Numbered from the stretch's first letter, positions 48,139-57,979 are shown. The stretch: DNA of 64,000 nucleotides from Bacteroides nordii WAL 11050 = JCM 12987 (GCA_000613465.1 BAJA01000010.1:89099-153098), one strand, 5' to 3'. Notes: generated from the letters alone by a model not told the origin. Made by a program: numbers and translations.

Positions 48139-48170
48139 AAAGGCGTTCCCTGCATATAGAGAACGCCTTT
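48139..48170 (-). terminator. Terminator of the methylmalonyl-CoA decarboxylase operon
   Basis: A 10-bp stem AAAGGCGTTC / GAACGCCTTT with 12-base loop, 26 bases after the beta-subunit stop on the minus strand. Confidence 0.8.
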
Positions 48171-48195
48171 ACTATTTTGATAATTAAATGATGGC

Positions 48196-49356
48196 TTACA
48201 TAAGGAATCCTAACAAGATACCGGCGGCAACTGCTGAACCGATAACACCTGCCACGTTCGGGCCCATAGCATGCATCAACAGGTAGTTGGTCGGATCATA
48301 TTCCAGACCTACAACCTGTGAAATACGTGCAGAGTCAGGAACTGCGGATACACCTGCATTACCAATCAGCGGATTGATCTTATTATCTTTCTTCAAGAAG
48401 AGGTTGAAGAATTTCACAAATAGAACACCAGCTGTTGTAGCAATAATAAATGAGATAGCACCCAGGATAAAGATCTGTACAGAACTCCAGGTTAAGAATT
48501 CGGAAGCCTGTGTAGAAGCACCTACCGTCAATCCTAATAAGATAGTGATTGTATCAATCAACGGACCACTGGCCGTATTTGCCAAACGACGGGTTACACC
48601 ACTTTCTTTCAATAAATTACCGAAGAACAACATACCTAACAAAGGTAGACCTGAAGGAACAAGGAATGTTGTAAGCAACAGACCTACAATCGGGAAGATA
48701 ACCTTTTCTGTATGAGATACGGTTCTTGGCGGTTTCATACGGATCACACGTTCTTTCTTAGTAGTCAACAGACGCATGATAGGCGGTTGTATCACCGGAA
48801 CCAATGCCATGTATGAATAAGCCGACACGGCAATGGCACCCATCAGGTTCGGAGCTAATTTAGATGAAAGGAAGATAGCCGTAGGACCATCCGCACCACC
48901 GATAATACCGATAGCACCGGCCTGATTCGGCTCAAATCCCATAAGAAGTGCAATGATGTAAGCACCGAAAATACCAAATTGTGCAGCAGCTCCGATCAGC
49001 ATCAGTTTCGGATTGGAGATCAGTGCCGAGAAGTCCGTCATGGCTCCGATACCCAGGAAAATGAGTGGCGGATACCAACCAGAGGTTACTCCCTGATAGA
49101 GTATATTCAGTACGGAACCTTCTTCATAGATGCCTATTTTTAGTCCGGCTTCCATGTTGAAGGGAATATTACCGATGAGGATACCAAAGCCAATAGGGAT
49201 AAGAAGCATCGGTTCAAACTCTTTTGCTATTGCGAGATAGATAAAAAAGAGTCCAACCAACAGCATGACAAGATGTTCCGGCGTTGCATTTGCAAAACCC
49301 GTAAATCCCCAAAAGTCAATAAGGTTATTCCCCAAAAATGATAAGAAATCTCCCAT
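48196..49356 (-). CDS. mmdB: Methylmalonyl-CoA decarboxylase beta subunit (Na+ pump)
   Basis: 386 residues, polytopic. The key GIIGGADGPTAIFLSSKLAP motif is at about residue 165, followed by AYSYMALVPVIQPP, and the C-terminal IGNAGVSAVPDSARISQVVG is intact. It decarboxylates the carboxybiotin formed by MmdA and exports Na+, conserving energy in the succinate-to-propionate pathway. It is the last gene of the mce-mmdA-(LTD-OadG)-mmdC-mmdB operon, 2 bp after the biotin carrier gene. Compared with the 2680-3915 paralog it keeps the Asn of GNAG and lacks the N-terminal insert. Confidence 0.94.
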   Translation of the reverse strand: MGDFLSFLGNNLIDFWGFTGFANATPEHLVMLLVGLFFIYLAIAKEFEPMLLIPIGFGILIGNIPFNMEAGLKIGIYEEGSVLNILYQGVTSGWYPPLIFLGIGAMTDFSALISNPKLMLIGAAAQFGIFGAYIIALLMGFEPNQAGAIGIIGGADGPTAIFLSSKLAPNLMGAIAVSAYSYMALVPVIQPPIMRLLTTKKERVIRMKPPRTVSHTEKVIFPIVGLLLTTFLVPSGLPLLGMLFFGNLLKESGVTRRLANTASGPLIDTITILLGLTVGASTQASEFLTWSSVQIFILGAISFIIATTAGVLFVKFFNLFLKKDNKINPLIGNAGVSAVPDSARISQVVGLEYDPTNYLLMHAMGPNVAGVIGSAVAAGILLGFLM

Positions 49357-49358
49357 AA

Positions 49359-49802
49359 TTATTCAATGATTACGAGGTCTGTACCTTCCAGTACGGAATC
49401 TCCTTGTTTAACTTTGATTTCTACAACCTTTCCATCCTTGTGAGCGTTGATATTGTTTTCCATCTTCATAGCTTCAAGGATGATTACGGTCTGGCCTTTT
49501 TTCACTGTGTCGCCTTCTTTTATTTTAATATCAAGGATAACACCTGGTAGCGGAGATTTCACACCGTCTTTCTTTCCGGAACCAGTGTTTGCAGGACGTT
49601 GCACTACAGGTGCACCACTATCTGTTTTTGGAGCAGCAGCGGGACGGGTTACAGGTTTCGGAGCGACAGCAGGTTTTACCGGTTTGTCCAACTCCACTTT
49701 GTAAGGAGTTCCGTTTACCTCAACGTTCACGATATTTTCCTCCGGATCGTTTACTGTAACGTTGTAGAGGTTTCCGTTGATTTTATATTTATATTGTTTC
49801 AT
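49359..49802 (-). CDS. mmdC: Biotin carboxyl carrier subunit of the decarboxylase
   Basis: 147 residues. N-terminal ~45-residue domain (YKYKINGNLYNVTVNDPEEN), a Pro/Ala/Lys-rich flexible linker (about 46-80), and a C-terminal biotinyl domain with the canonical ILEAMKMENNI site (Lys about 112). It shuttles CO2 from MmdA to MmdB. It is cytosolic, with 25- and 2-bp gaps to its neighbours. Also named acetyl-CoA carboxylase BCCP-like in databases; the operon decides for the decarboxylase. Confidence 0.93.
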   Translation of the reverse strand: MKQYKYKINGNLYNVTVNDPEENIVNVEVNGTPYKVELDKPVKPAVAPKPVTRPAAAPKTDSGAPVVQRPANTGSGKKDGVKSPLPGVILDIKIKEGDTVKKGQTVIILEAMKMENNINAHKDGKVVEIKVKQGDSVLEGTDLVIIE

Positions 49803-49827
49803 TGCTTCAATTTATTAGGGTTAATAA

Positions 49828-50742
49828 TTATCTTTTAGGAGTCTGACGTAAAGTGTAGATCTTAGAACTCCAAGGTGAATAGGTACGTTTTACTTTATTG
49901 ATAGTCAGAATCATGTCTTCAACATCGTGTGCATCATTCATGAATTCGTGCAGAGCCATAGCGATGGCGGCAGCTTCTTCTCCGGAATGACTACCTAAGT
50001 TCTTTTCTTTGGCTTCTGCCTTATCAGTGATACCAATTGCTTTCATTGCATTTTTCTTACCTAATTTAACTGCAATATTACCTACTATTTTGAATGAAAC
50101 ATACAATAATATCAAACCAATAAACACAACCGACATTGCAATGATAGCCATACCAAAACCATCCTCATCGTGTTTTTTGAAGTTTTCTATTTTTTCATTC
50201 TTGTCTTGAGTCATATTATTAGTACTCGGAGTTACATAACTGTGTTCTCCTCCTCCTTTAATCACCCAATTTGCACTTCCGTCCTCTTGGCGGGCATATG
50301 ACTGGTCGGCAAGTATTCCGGCAGGAATAGTGACTTCGTCAATCAATGTTTTGCCGTTCGAATCATACAAAGCAATGTAATTTTCCTTATTGGGGTCAAG
50401 CGTAAAGTTCACATGGAATGTTCCACGATTTGGCATTCCGTCTGCCCAAAACAGAGTATGTTGGCGAGGTTTAATCTGCGTCAGTATATCTCCTTTAGGA
50501 ATAGGATATTTTGTCGGATTATCTTTATCGTTCGTCAGATAGCAGCCTTCGATATTGACCGTAGCAAAAGAGGTGTTGAATATTTCTATCCATGCATTAT
50601 GCAAGCCATAGTCATCTTGATAATTCTGTTCGTTGGTTACCAGAACTTCATTGATTTTAAGACTTGTAGCTCTTTGTGCGTTCAGTCCTAAGCAAACTAC
50701 TGCTACTAACGCGATAAATATTCCAATTCTTTTTTTATTCAT
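49828..50742 (-). CDS. Lamin-tail domain fused to OadG-type gamma/delta subunit
   Basis: 304 residues. A signal peptide (about 1-22, LGLNAQ) leads a lamin-tail (LTD) domain at about 28-165 (LKINEVLVTNEQNYQDDYGL, NAWIEIFNTSFATVNIEGCY). A linker and one membrane helix follow (GMAIIAMSVVFIGLILLYVS, about 198-221), then a cytosolic tail of ~80 residues with a Glu/Ala-rich helix. The membrane and tail part is OadG-like and would anchor the complex; the LTD would lie in the periplasm. It sits in the OadG slot of the operon. The function of the extra domain is not known to me. Confidence 0.82.
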   Translation of the reverse strand: MNKKRIGIFIALVAVVCLGLNAQRATSLKINEVLVTNEQNYQDDYGLHNAWIEIFNTSFATVNIEGCYLTNDKDNPTKYPIPKGDILTQIKPRQHTLFWADGMPNRGTFHVNFTLDPNKENYIALYDSNGKTLIDEVTIPAGILADQSYARQEDGSANWVIKGGGEHSYVTPSTNNMTQDKNEKIENFKKHDEDGFGMAIIAMSVVFIGLILLYVSFKIVGNIAVKLGKKNAMKAIGITDKAEAKEKNLGSHSGEEAAAIAMALHEFMNDAHDVEDMILTINKVKRTYSPWSSKIYTLRQTPKR

Positions 50743-50761
50743 AACAATCAGGTTTTATTTG

Positions 50762-52315
50762 TTACAATGGAATATTGCCGTGCTTTTTGGCAGGGTTTGT
50801 TAGTTTCTTAGTCTGCAACTGTTGCAATGCACGGATGATGCGGAAACGAGTGTTTCTCGGTTCGATAACATCGTCAATGTAACCATATTTAGCCGCATTA
50901 TACGGATTAGCAAATAGCTTAGTGTATTCTGCTTCTTTATCTGCCAGGAATTGAGCCGGGTTTTCCTGTTCTTTGGCTTCTTTTGCATACAATACTTCCA
51001 CAGCACCTGCACCACCCATTACAGCAATTTCAGCTGTTGGCCATGCATAGTTCATGTCACCACGGAGTTGTTTGCAACTCATTACGATGTGTGAACCACC
51101 ATATGATTTACGCAGTGTTACAGTTACTTTAGGCACAGTAGCTTCACCGTAAGCGTAAAGCAACTTCGCACCATGCAGAATAACACCATTGTATTCTTGT
51201 CCTGTTCCCGGAAGGAATCCCGGAACGTCTACCAGGGTTACCAAAGGAATATTGAATGCATCGCAGAAACGAACGAAGCGGGCACCCTTACGAGATGCAT
51301 TGCTGTCAAGTACACCTGCCAGATATTTGGGCTGGTTGGCAACTACACCTACAGATTGTCCGTTCATACGGGCAAATCCGATGATAATATTTTTGGCATA
51401 ATCTTTTTGTACTTCGAGGAATTCGCCATTATCGATGATAGCACCAATCACCTCATACATATCGTATGGCTTATTCGGGCTGTCCGGAATAATCTCATTC
51501 AGAAGATCATCCATACGGTCGATAGGATCTGTACACTCCATTAGCGGAGCTTCTTCAAGATTGTTCTGCGGGATAAAACTAAGAAGGTGGCGGATTATTG
51601 ACAGACCTTCTTCACCGGTTTCGGCAGTAAAGTGAGTTACACCTGATTTGGTTGCATGAACACTTGCGCCACCGAGGTCTTCCTGCGATACGTCTTCGCC
51701 TGTCACAGTCTTTACCACTTTCGGACCAGTGAGGAACATATAAGAAGTTCCTTCAGTCATCAGTGTAAAGTCGGTCAGGGCAGGAGAGTAAACAGCACCA
51801 CCTGCGCAAGGACCAAAGATACCAGAGATCTGTGGGATCACTCCTGATGCCATGATGTTACGCTGGAATATCTCAGCATAACCGGAAAGTGCATTGATAC
51901 CTTCCTGAATACGTGCGCCACCCGAGTCGTTGATACCGATAACAGGAGCACCCATTTTCATGGCCATATCCATCACTTTACATATTTTCTGTGCCATGGT
52001 TTCCGACAGTGAACCACCGAATACAGTGAAATCCTGTGCGAAAACATATACTAATCTTCCTTCGATTGTTCCATACCCAGTTACAACACCGTCACCTAAG
52101 AAGTGCTTTTTTTCCTGGCCAAAGTTAGTACATCTGTGTTGTACGAACATATCCAATTCTTCGAAACTGCCTTCATCCAGCAGCTGTGCAATACGCTCGC
52201 GGGCAGTGTATTTGCCTTTTGCGTGTTGTTTTTCAATAGCCTTTTCGCCACCACCTAAACGAGCCTGAGCACGAAGTTCAATAAGCTCTTTTACTTTTTC
52301 AAGCTGGTTACTCAT
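50762..52315 (-). CDS. mmdA: Methylmalonyl-CoA decarboxylase alpha subunit (carboxyltransferase)
   Basis: 517 residues of the acyl-CoA carboxylase beta-chain family with both crotonase-like halves: [59 protein letters not shown] (CoA-binding oxyanion loop), and in the C half [20 protein letters not shown] and [20 protein letters not shown]. It transfers CO2 from (S)-methylmalonyl-CoA to biotin on MmdC. It follows the epimerase gene, with a repeat hairpin in the 126-bp gap. No frameshift. A propionyl-CoA carboxylase role is possible by family, but the pump subunits beside it favour decarboxylation. Confidence 0.94.
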   Translation of the reverse strand: MSNQLEKVKELIELRAQARLGGGEKAIEKQHAKGKYTARERIAQLLDEGSFEELDMFVQHRCTNFGQEKKHFLGDGVVTGYGTIEGRLVYVFAQDFTVFGGSLSETMAQKICKVMDMAMKMGAPVIGINDSGGARIQEGINALSGYAEIFQRNIMASGVIPQISGIFGPCAGGAVYSPALTDFTLMTEGTSYMFLTGPKVVKTVTGEDVSQEDLGGASVHATKSGVTHFTAETGEEGLSIIRHLLSFIPQNNLEEAPLMECTDPIDRMDDLLNEIIPDSPNKPYDMYEVIGAIIDNGEFLEVQKDYAKNIIIGFARMNGQSVGVVANQPKYLAGVLDSNASRKGARFVRFCDAFNIPLVTLVDVPGFLPGTGQEYNGVILHGAKLLYAYGEATVPKVTVTLRKSYGGSHIVMSCKQLRGDMNYAWPTAEIAVMGGAGAVEVLYAKEAKEQENPAQFLADKEAEYTKLFANPYNAAKYGYIDDVIEPRNTRFRIIRALQQLQTKKLTNPAKKHGNIPL

Positions 52316-52346
52316 GAGTCTTTCTTGTTTTAAAGGATTTATAGAA

Positions 52347-52433
52347 TTTACGATTAGACAATTTACGATTTACAATTGAAATAACTGTTAGTAATTTAGT
52401 AAAAGAAACTTCAATCGTAAATTGTCTAATCGT
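52347..52433. repeat. TTTACGATTAGAC-family inverted repeat inside the mmd operon
   Basis: Perfect 21-bp arms 52350-52370 (ACGATTAGACAATTTACGAT...) and 52413-52433 enclose about 40 bases. Same family as the 40-bp inverted repeat at 16764-16888. It lies between mce and mmdA. Confidence 0.85.
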
Positions 52434-52441
52434 CAATGATT

Positions 52442-52846
52442 TTAGTGTTCACAAAGTTCAGTCAATACGCCCAGCGTTGATTTCGGGTGAAGGAAAGCGA
52501 TGTTAAGTCCTTCGGCACCTTTACGGGGAGCTTTATCGATGAGACGAATTTCTTTACTTTCAGCTTCTGCCAATGCATTGGCTACGCCGTCTTCAACAGC
52601 AAATGCCACATGATGAACGCCTGCACCTTTATTTTCAATAAACTTAGCAATGGTACTTTCGGGACAGGTTGGTTCTAACAGTTCGATTTTTGTTTCGCCT
52701 ACTTTAAGGAAAGCTGTTCTCACTTTCTGGTCTTCTACTGTTTCGATATTGTAACATTTCAGACCTAATACATTCTCGTAGTACGGTAGGGCTTCTTCAA
52801 TGCTTTTTACAGCAATGCCCAAGTGTTCAATGTGTGAAATCTTCAT
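52442..52846 (-). CDS. mce: Methylmalonyl-CoA epimerase
   Basis: 134 residues of the glyoxalase/VOC fold: HIEHLGIAVKSIEEALPYYE (metal His), TKIELLEPTCPES (Glu), GVHHVAFAVEDGV (His), GLNIAFLHPKSTLGVLTELC (Glu). It interconverts (R)- and (S)-methylmalonyl-CoA, passing the product of the B12-dependent mutase to the decarboxylase encoded next. First gene of the operon; the length matches the family. Confidence 0.96.
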   Translation of the reverse strand: MKISHIEHLGIAVKSIEEALPYYENVLGLKCYNIETVEDQKVRTAFLKVGETKIELLEPTCPESTIAKFIENKGAGVHHVAFAVEDGVANALAEAESKEIRLIDKAPRKGAEGLNIAFLHPKSTLGVLTELCEH

Positions 52847-52951
52847 AACTGTGTTCTTTATATTGGCTTTAAATTAGTTTTTTGGTTCCTTTTAAACCAG
52901 CACAAAGAAAATCAATTCTTCGTTAATAAAGAAATATTTCAGCATTTAATT

Positions 52952-55356
52952 TCAAAAGTCAATCAGCAGTCTGACGTTGATTTGACGAGATGTAAGGTAA
53001 TTGGGTACTGCAAACTGGTTATTGTGCACATCAGTTACCCAATAATAGGAGTTAACGTTGCTGATATTGAGCAAATTGAAAACATCCAACCCTAACCACA
53101 TGCTACGAATATTGCGTCCGAATCCGGTTTTGTGCTTGTCTGTATTGTCTATCAAAACACGAGACATACCAATGTCTACACGGCGATAGGAAGGCGTACG
53201 GAATACGGCTTCTTCACGTCCGCTGTGGGGAGGTCCGAAAGGAAGTCCACCGGCAAGAGTACCTTTGAGATTCATCTTCCATTTCGTACTTCCCGGAAAG
53301 TAATCAGTGAAGTAGAGCGAAAGATTATATCGCTGGTCGGTAGGGCGGGGGAGCCACTTGCCGTTTATCTTTTCTTCGGTTTTCATTACCGAAAATGTGA
53401 GCCACGAATCAGTTCCGGGTACGAACTCTCCAAACAGTTTCATATCGAGTCCTGTTGCGTAACCGCTTGCCATATTGCGTCCGTAGTAACTGACGCGGAC
53501 GTTATCAACGTTATAAGGAATAAGATTGCTTAACGCTTTGTAGTACACCTCTGCCGTGAATTTGAATGGGCGTCCTACAGCCCGGAAACTGTAATCGCTT
53601 CCGGCAACAAAATGTATGGAACGTTGTGATTTGATATTCTTGTTGAGTGTTACGGTTGCCATTCCGTTCACCATAGTCGTATCGCGGAATTCTTTATAGA
53701 AAGGAGCCTGATAATATACACCTGCTGCTACCCGGATTGTAACTTTTCGTTAAGTTTGGGGATGAGTGCAAGTGAGGCTCTTGGGCTTACGATAAATTCT
53801 TTGTTCCAGCTCCAGTAGCTGCCACGGATTCCTGCTGTAAGAGTGAATAGCCCTGCTCCGGTCTGAAACTTATAGCTATCTTGTGCATAAAGAGAGAGAC
53901 GGCTACTATTGATATCATTTTTGGAGGAGAGGCTGTAAATCAACTCTGGGCCGTCCGGCACCTGTGGCAATGAATATCCGGCAGAGTCACGCATTTCCCA
54001 CTCACGTAGTTTATCTTTGATACGTTCGGTCTTTAACTCCAATCCCCATTGGACGGCGTGGCGTTTGATACGATGGCGTCCTGTAAAGGAGTAACTTTGT
54101 ACTTTGGCATTAAGATAGTTGCGGGCATGTTCCATATACGTACCTACCCCTATTGTTTCGCCTGTTTCAGTATCAGACTCTTCTCCGGAAGAGTCAAGCT
54201 CATTGAGCCAGTACTGTCCGCTGATGTCATAAGTTTCCTGTTCTTTGGTTTGGAAAGCAGAAGCCTGAAAGGTCAGGCTGTTACTTTCGTCAAAGTTATA
54301 AGTAGCATTGGCTGCACCAAAGAAAGTACGGAAAAGATCTCGTTCCTGTCCGTCAAAGTATACTTTGAATTCGCGTGCAGATTCTAATGTCCCGAATCGT
54401 GTGGTACGGTCCTCGGGTTGAAAGATATACTTGTTTTCAGATATATTCCCGATGAATCCTACTTCCCATCTTTTACTTGGTCTCCAGCTTATAAATGTTT
54501 GATAATCTATAAACTGTGGGTCATATTCTCCTTTTGTATCCAGTGTTCCCAGTAAGTAGCGGTTACTTTTATAACGGATACTGTTGGTCCATGAAAACTT
54601 CTTATTGCCAAAACCTGCATAAGCAGAAACTCCTAATAAGCTGAATGCTCCTGTTGCTTCAAAATGCTCTGGTTTTTTATAGGTGATATCCAGTACAGAT
54701 GACATTTTGTCTCCGTATCGTGCTTCGTATCCACCCGATGAGAAACCTACGCTCTCCACCATATCCGGATTGATGAAGCTTAATCCTTCCTGTTGGCCGG
54801 AACGCACCAGCAACGGACGGTAAACTTCTATTCCGTTCACATAAACCATATTTTCGTCAAAACTTCCTCCACGTACATTATACTGAGAACTCAGTTCATT
54901 GTTTGAGCTTACTCCGGCTTGTGTTGCAATGATCGACTCGATATTTCCTCCTGACGCATCCGGCATCAGTTTATTGGCTTTCATGTCTATCTGTTGTACT
55001 GTGTTGGTTTGCCGGCGGCTTTCTGTAATGGTTACCTCTCCCAGTTCATATCCTAAAGCAGGCAGGGTCATATTGATACTGATATTTCCCTGTGGATTTA
55101 CCAATACGCGTTTCCGGGTGTTATATCCTATCATTGAATATATCACCGTTACTGTATCTCTTGACGTAAATTTAAGTGAATATTTTCCTTTCAGATTACT
55201 GACAGTACCAATAGCTGTTCCCTCTATACGTACGGTAGCCAGTTCTACGGGTTCTCCGTTTTCATCAGTAATGACACCTCCTATCTTGACCTGTTGAGCC
55301 AGGACGGGGAAAGTGAATAGTAAAAATAGAAATAGATTTGAGAGACGCTTATTCAT
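52952..55356 (-). CDS. TonB-dependent receptor with carboxypeptidase-like N-domain (one frameshift)
   Basis: Joined frames give 801 residues. Signal peptide (about 1-20, FPVLAQ), carboxypeptidase-regulatory-like domain (about 22-105: IGGVITDENGEPVELATVRI), TonB box/plug (YELGEVTITESRRQT, SSQYNVRGGSFDENMVYVNG, GYEARYGDKMSSVLDITYK), then a barrel ending QINVRLLIDF. A lost A in the GAAAAAG run near 53745 splits it. It is smaller than SusC receptors and has no SusD partner, so it resembles iron, metal or peptide-type receptors; the substrate is unknown. It is monocistronic, 105 bp from mce. Confidence 0.85.
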
Positions 55357-55399
55357 ATCCGCTATCGTTGCCTAATGAGATAATAACGGAAAAATCGTT

Positions 55400-56386
55400 C
55401 TAAACGTATATCTTGGTAAATAAATTATTCAGCCACGTCCATCTGAAACGGAACCAGCGGCGTGTGCTGCTTTGTTTTCCGCCGAAACGAAGAACGAATT
55501 CACGATATCCGTGTTTTTTGAAAGGAAGCCCTACATCCATGAATTCCAAATGCCGGTATCCGCGTTCGTATGCATCTTTTAGTGCCATCCATACTGCCAA
55601 AATACCAGGATATTGCAATGCATATGTTTTTCGCATACCTCCCGAGAACCACAAGTAAGCACTGTCTCCCGAATAGATACATGCAGCCCCGCCAATGATT
55701 TTCTCTTTATATCGTACAATGAAAATTTTTCCCTGATCGCTATGCATCAATCTTTCTTCCATGTGGCGAAAGAATTCGATGTGAGGAAAATGTTTGCGTA
55801 TATGCGATGAGTATATTTTATACAGCATGTGTGAGAATTCCTGTATTTCTTCTACCGAGTGCGCTTCTTCCACTTTAGCTCCGTTTCTAAGACCTTTCTT
55901 AATTTGCCGGATTCGTGAAGGACTGATTCGCTCTTCTGCCGTTTTCTGGCTATGCAATGAATTGCGTACCCGCAGCCAGTTGATGGGGAAGTACCCATTT
56001 GCCCTGAAATGTTTGTATCCGAATAGTGCATTATCCAGGTTACGAAATTCTATCATAAAAGAATCCCGTAGTACTTCCGCAGTAAGATGTTCAAGCATTT
56101 CTCCGAATATGGCTTCTTTGTCGGTGGTATCCTCTAACAGATATTCTCCCGTGCCATACACTTCACAACGACGAACGATAGAAGGAGGAAAGAGCCTTTT
56201 GTTTGTACGTATCCCCGCAAGCAGTCTGGCTATCGGTTTTCCGTTGTCAGTTGCAACGATAAACACCGGCGCATATCCTGGTGTTGCTTCATATATCAGA
56301 AACAACTCCTTGGAGTGAAATGTATTTTTTCCCGGTAGCTCGGGAATTTCACTCCCGCGATAATATGTAGTAAGCTTTAAGGGCAT
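55400..56386 (-). CDS. FemAB-like GNAT acyltransferase
   Basis: 328 residues with two GNAT-like halves. The second (about 160-310) carries RIRQIKKGLRNGAKVEEAHS, KEKIIGGAACIYSGDSAYLW, YPGILAVWMALKDAYERGYR and FMDVGLPFKKHGYREFVLRF, typical of the FemAB/BioF2-like acetyltransferase_6 group. Such proteins add amino acids or acyl groups to cell-wall or lipid precursors; the substrate here is not readable. It is divergent from the carbonic anhydrase gene with a 118-bp shared upstream region, and lies 43 bp before the TonB receptor gene on the same strand, so co-transcription is possible. Confidence 0.78.
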   Translation of the reverse strand: MPLKLTTYYRGSEIPELPGKNTFHSKELFLIYEATPGYAPVFIVATDNGKPIARLLAGIRTNKRLFPPSIVRRCEVYGTGEYLLEDTTDKEAIFGEMLEHLTAEVLRDSFMIEFRNLDNALFGYKHFRANGYFPINWLRVRNSLHSQKTAEERISPSRIRQIKKGLRNGAKVEEAHSVEEIQEFSHMLYKIYSSHIRKHFPHIEFFRHMEERLMHSDQGKIFIVRYKEKIIGGAACIYSGDSAYLWFSGGMRKTYALQYPGILAVWMALKDAYERGYRHLEFMDVGLPFKKHGYREFVLRFGGKQSSTRRWFRFRWTWLNNLFTKIYV

Positions 56387-56444
56387 CTTGTGGCAAATTT
56401 ACATCTTTTTATTTATCTTTTCAACAAGAAAGACGATTGTTTTG

Positions 56445-56476
56445 TTGTAACATAATGCAGATGTTTACTACATTTG
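56445..56476 (+). promoter_or_regulatory. Promoter of the carbonic anhydrase gene
   Basis: TTG (56445-56447), 21 bases, TACATTTG (56469-56476), 28 bases before the ATG at 56505. Confidence 0.55.
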
Positions 56477-56504
56477 TCATAACATTTAGAAATTGACTGA
56501 AATT

Positions 56505-57047
56505 ATGGTAGAAGAAATTATTGCTTTTAACAAGCAGTTTGTAGAGAATAAGGGTTACGAAAAATATATAACTAATAAATACCCTGATAAGAAGCTTGCT
56601 ATTCTTTCTTGTATGGATACCCGTTTGACAGAATTACTTCCTGCCGCTCTTGGTCTGAGAAATGGTGATGCAAAAATAATAAAGAATGCCGGGGCCGTTA
56701 TTTCCCATCCTTTCGGTAGTGTTATCCGTAGTTTGTTGGTCGCTATCTATGAACTTGGTGTAGAGGAGATTATGGTTATTGCTCATTCTGATTGCGGAGC
56801 TCATCACATGGATAGCGAGGAGATCCTTGAACGAATGAAAGCCCGGGGAATTCGTGAAGATCTGATCGATATGATTCACTTTTGTGGTGTTGATTTTCAT
56901 TCCTGGTTGGGTGGCTTTGATGATACGGAGAAATCTGTATGCGAAACTGTTGATTCTATTATTCGTCATCCGCTGATTCCTTCTGATGTTCGTGTGCATG
57001 GTTTTATCATTGACTCACTCACCGGAAAGCTTACGCAAATTGTATAA
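56505..57047 (+). CDS. Beta-class carbonic anhydrase
   Basis: 180 residues from the ATG at 56505; a TTG four codons upstream is less likely. Zinc and catalytic motifs are present: AILSCMDTRLTELLP (Cys, Asp-Arg pair) and VIAHSDCGAHHMD (His, Cys), with IIKNAGAVISHPFGSVIRSL between. It hydrates CO2 to bicarbonate in the cytosol, which suits an organism with several biotin-dependent carboxyl-transfer enzymes. The gene overlaps the end of a convergent small gene by 17 bp. Confidence 0.93.
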   Translation: MVEEIIAFNKQFVENKGYEKYITNKYPDKKLAILSCMDTRLTELLPAALGLRNGDAKIIKNAGAVISHPFGSVIRSLLVAIYELGVEEIMVIAHSDCGAHHMDSEEILERMKARGIREDLIDMIHFCGVDFHSWLGGFDDTEKSVCETVDSIIRHPLIPSDVRVHGFIIDSLTGKLTQIV

Positions 57048-57216
57048 AAAAAGGCAGAGCCTTATCGCCTGCCTTCATCTTTTTGCGGTTATATACTTTT
57101 TTTGACTGGTGCACCCGTTTGTAGCAAATAGGATGACCGTACTTCTCAATTTCAGCCTCACGGCTGGCTTTACGATTCGCTTTGATGTAATCGTCTCGGG
57201 TTATTCGATTTTTCAT
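57031..57216 (-). CDS. Small basic conserved-looking hypothetical protein
   Basis: 61 residues, strongly basic, beginning MKNRITRDDYIKANRKASRE with EAEIEKYGHPICYKRVHQSK. A good -7 element TATCTTTGC lies at 57238-57246 (complement), 21 bases before the ATG, which supports a real gene. The final ~14 residues are encoded by the terminator-like hairpin region shared with the convergent carbonic anhydrase gene. Function unknown; no domain recognised. Confidence 0.7.
   Translation of the reverse strand: MKNRITRDDYIKANRKASREAEIEKYGHPICYKRVHQSKKVYNRKKMKAGDKALPFFIQFA
57050..57076 (+). terminator. Terminator of the carbonic anhydrase gene
   Basis: AAAGGCAG and CTGCCTT form a short stem right after the stop, followed by CATCTTTTT. 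It lies within the 3' end of the convergent small gene. Confidence 0.6.
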
Positions 57217-57364
57217 AATGATAATTTGTTTATCAGTGCAAAGATACGGATTTTATTTCAATTTTAATAATAGCTTGGGAAAGAGGGATTTATCAAAATT
57301 ACCCTATTTGTTAGAAGAGGTGAAATGTAAGGGGGAAGAGATAAAATGTAAACAGAAAGAGAGT

Positions 57365-57727
57365 ATGAACTCAGAAAATGCGAACATTTTTCCTGTTCAG
57401 ATGGAGTTGAGTCTGGAAAATGCAGACATTTTCAGACAAAGTAAAGTAAAAGAAAGTAAAGTAGAAGAAAAGAAAAAGAGGGGGGAAGATTCTGTTTTGC
57501 CTCCACCTCCGGAATATGCACTCAACAAAAAGACGCACAATTATGACGGATTGCTATTGACATTGGATCGAATTAAGGTGACGGACACCGGAGATATAAA
57601 GGCCATTCTACGAATGTCGAATTATGGGGAGATCGGTACTCCGGTGTGGAAGGTGCTGGCACAGACCTCGTGGGCAAAGATAGTGATGCCGGGAAAATAT
57701 CTCATAAATATGCTTGTAAGTGGTTGA
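57365..57727 (+). CDS. C-terminal remnant of a phage/plasmid-type replication-like hypothetical protein
   Basis: The frame is open from 57218, but only the part from about 57365 looks protein-like. It has a Lys/Glu/Ser-rich linker (KVKESKVEEKKKRGEDS) and a Pro-rich hinge, then a compact C-terminal segment (HNYDGLLLTLDRIKVTDTGD, WKVLAQTSWAKIVMPGKYLI). I recall similar C-terminal segments in Bacteroides hypothetical proteins that carry an N-terminal DnaD/replication-like domain. That domain is absent here, so this is probably a decayed remnant. No -7 element is seen directly upstream. Confidence 0.4.
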   Translation: MNSENANIFPVQMELSLENADIFRQSKVKESKVEEKKKRGEDSVLPPPPEYALNKKTHNYDGLLLTLDRIKVTDTGDIKAILRMSNYGEIGTPVWKVLAQTSWAKIVMPGKYLINMLVSG

Positions 57728-57746
57728 TAATCAGTATTTATTAGAT

Positions 57747-57838
57747 TGTACATCCTTACCATGCAAAAGTGTACAACCTTGCACTACAAAGCTGTACATT
57801 CTTGTCATACCAAAGTGTACAGTCTTGTTATATGACTT
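57747..57838. repeat. Tandem array, four 23-bp units with TGTACA core (second array)
   Basis: Units start at 57747, 57770, 57793 and 57816. Each begins TGTACA and follows the pattern TGTACA-nn-CTTG-nnn-A-nn-AAAG. Same period and palindromic core as 16569-16660 but different flanking bases. It lies in the gap 57728-58016 upstream of a nitroreductase gene. Confidence 0.85.
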
Positions 57839-57971
57839 TCCAGTTTATAGCAAGCCTGCTGAACTATTTAGTTTTTCGGTTTTTATCCTTATCTTTGTCG
57901 AAAAGCGAAGATAAGCTGCACCTTGGCATAAAAAATGAACAAGTTCACTTTATTCTGTTCTCAGTTTGCAT

Positions 57972-57979
57972 TATCTTTG
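57972..57979 (+). promoter_or_regulatory. -7 element of the short nitroreductase gene
   Basis: TATCTTTG followed by C matches the Bacteroides -7 consensus, 37 bases before the ATG. No clear -33 partner is seen. Confidence 0.55.
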
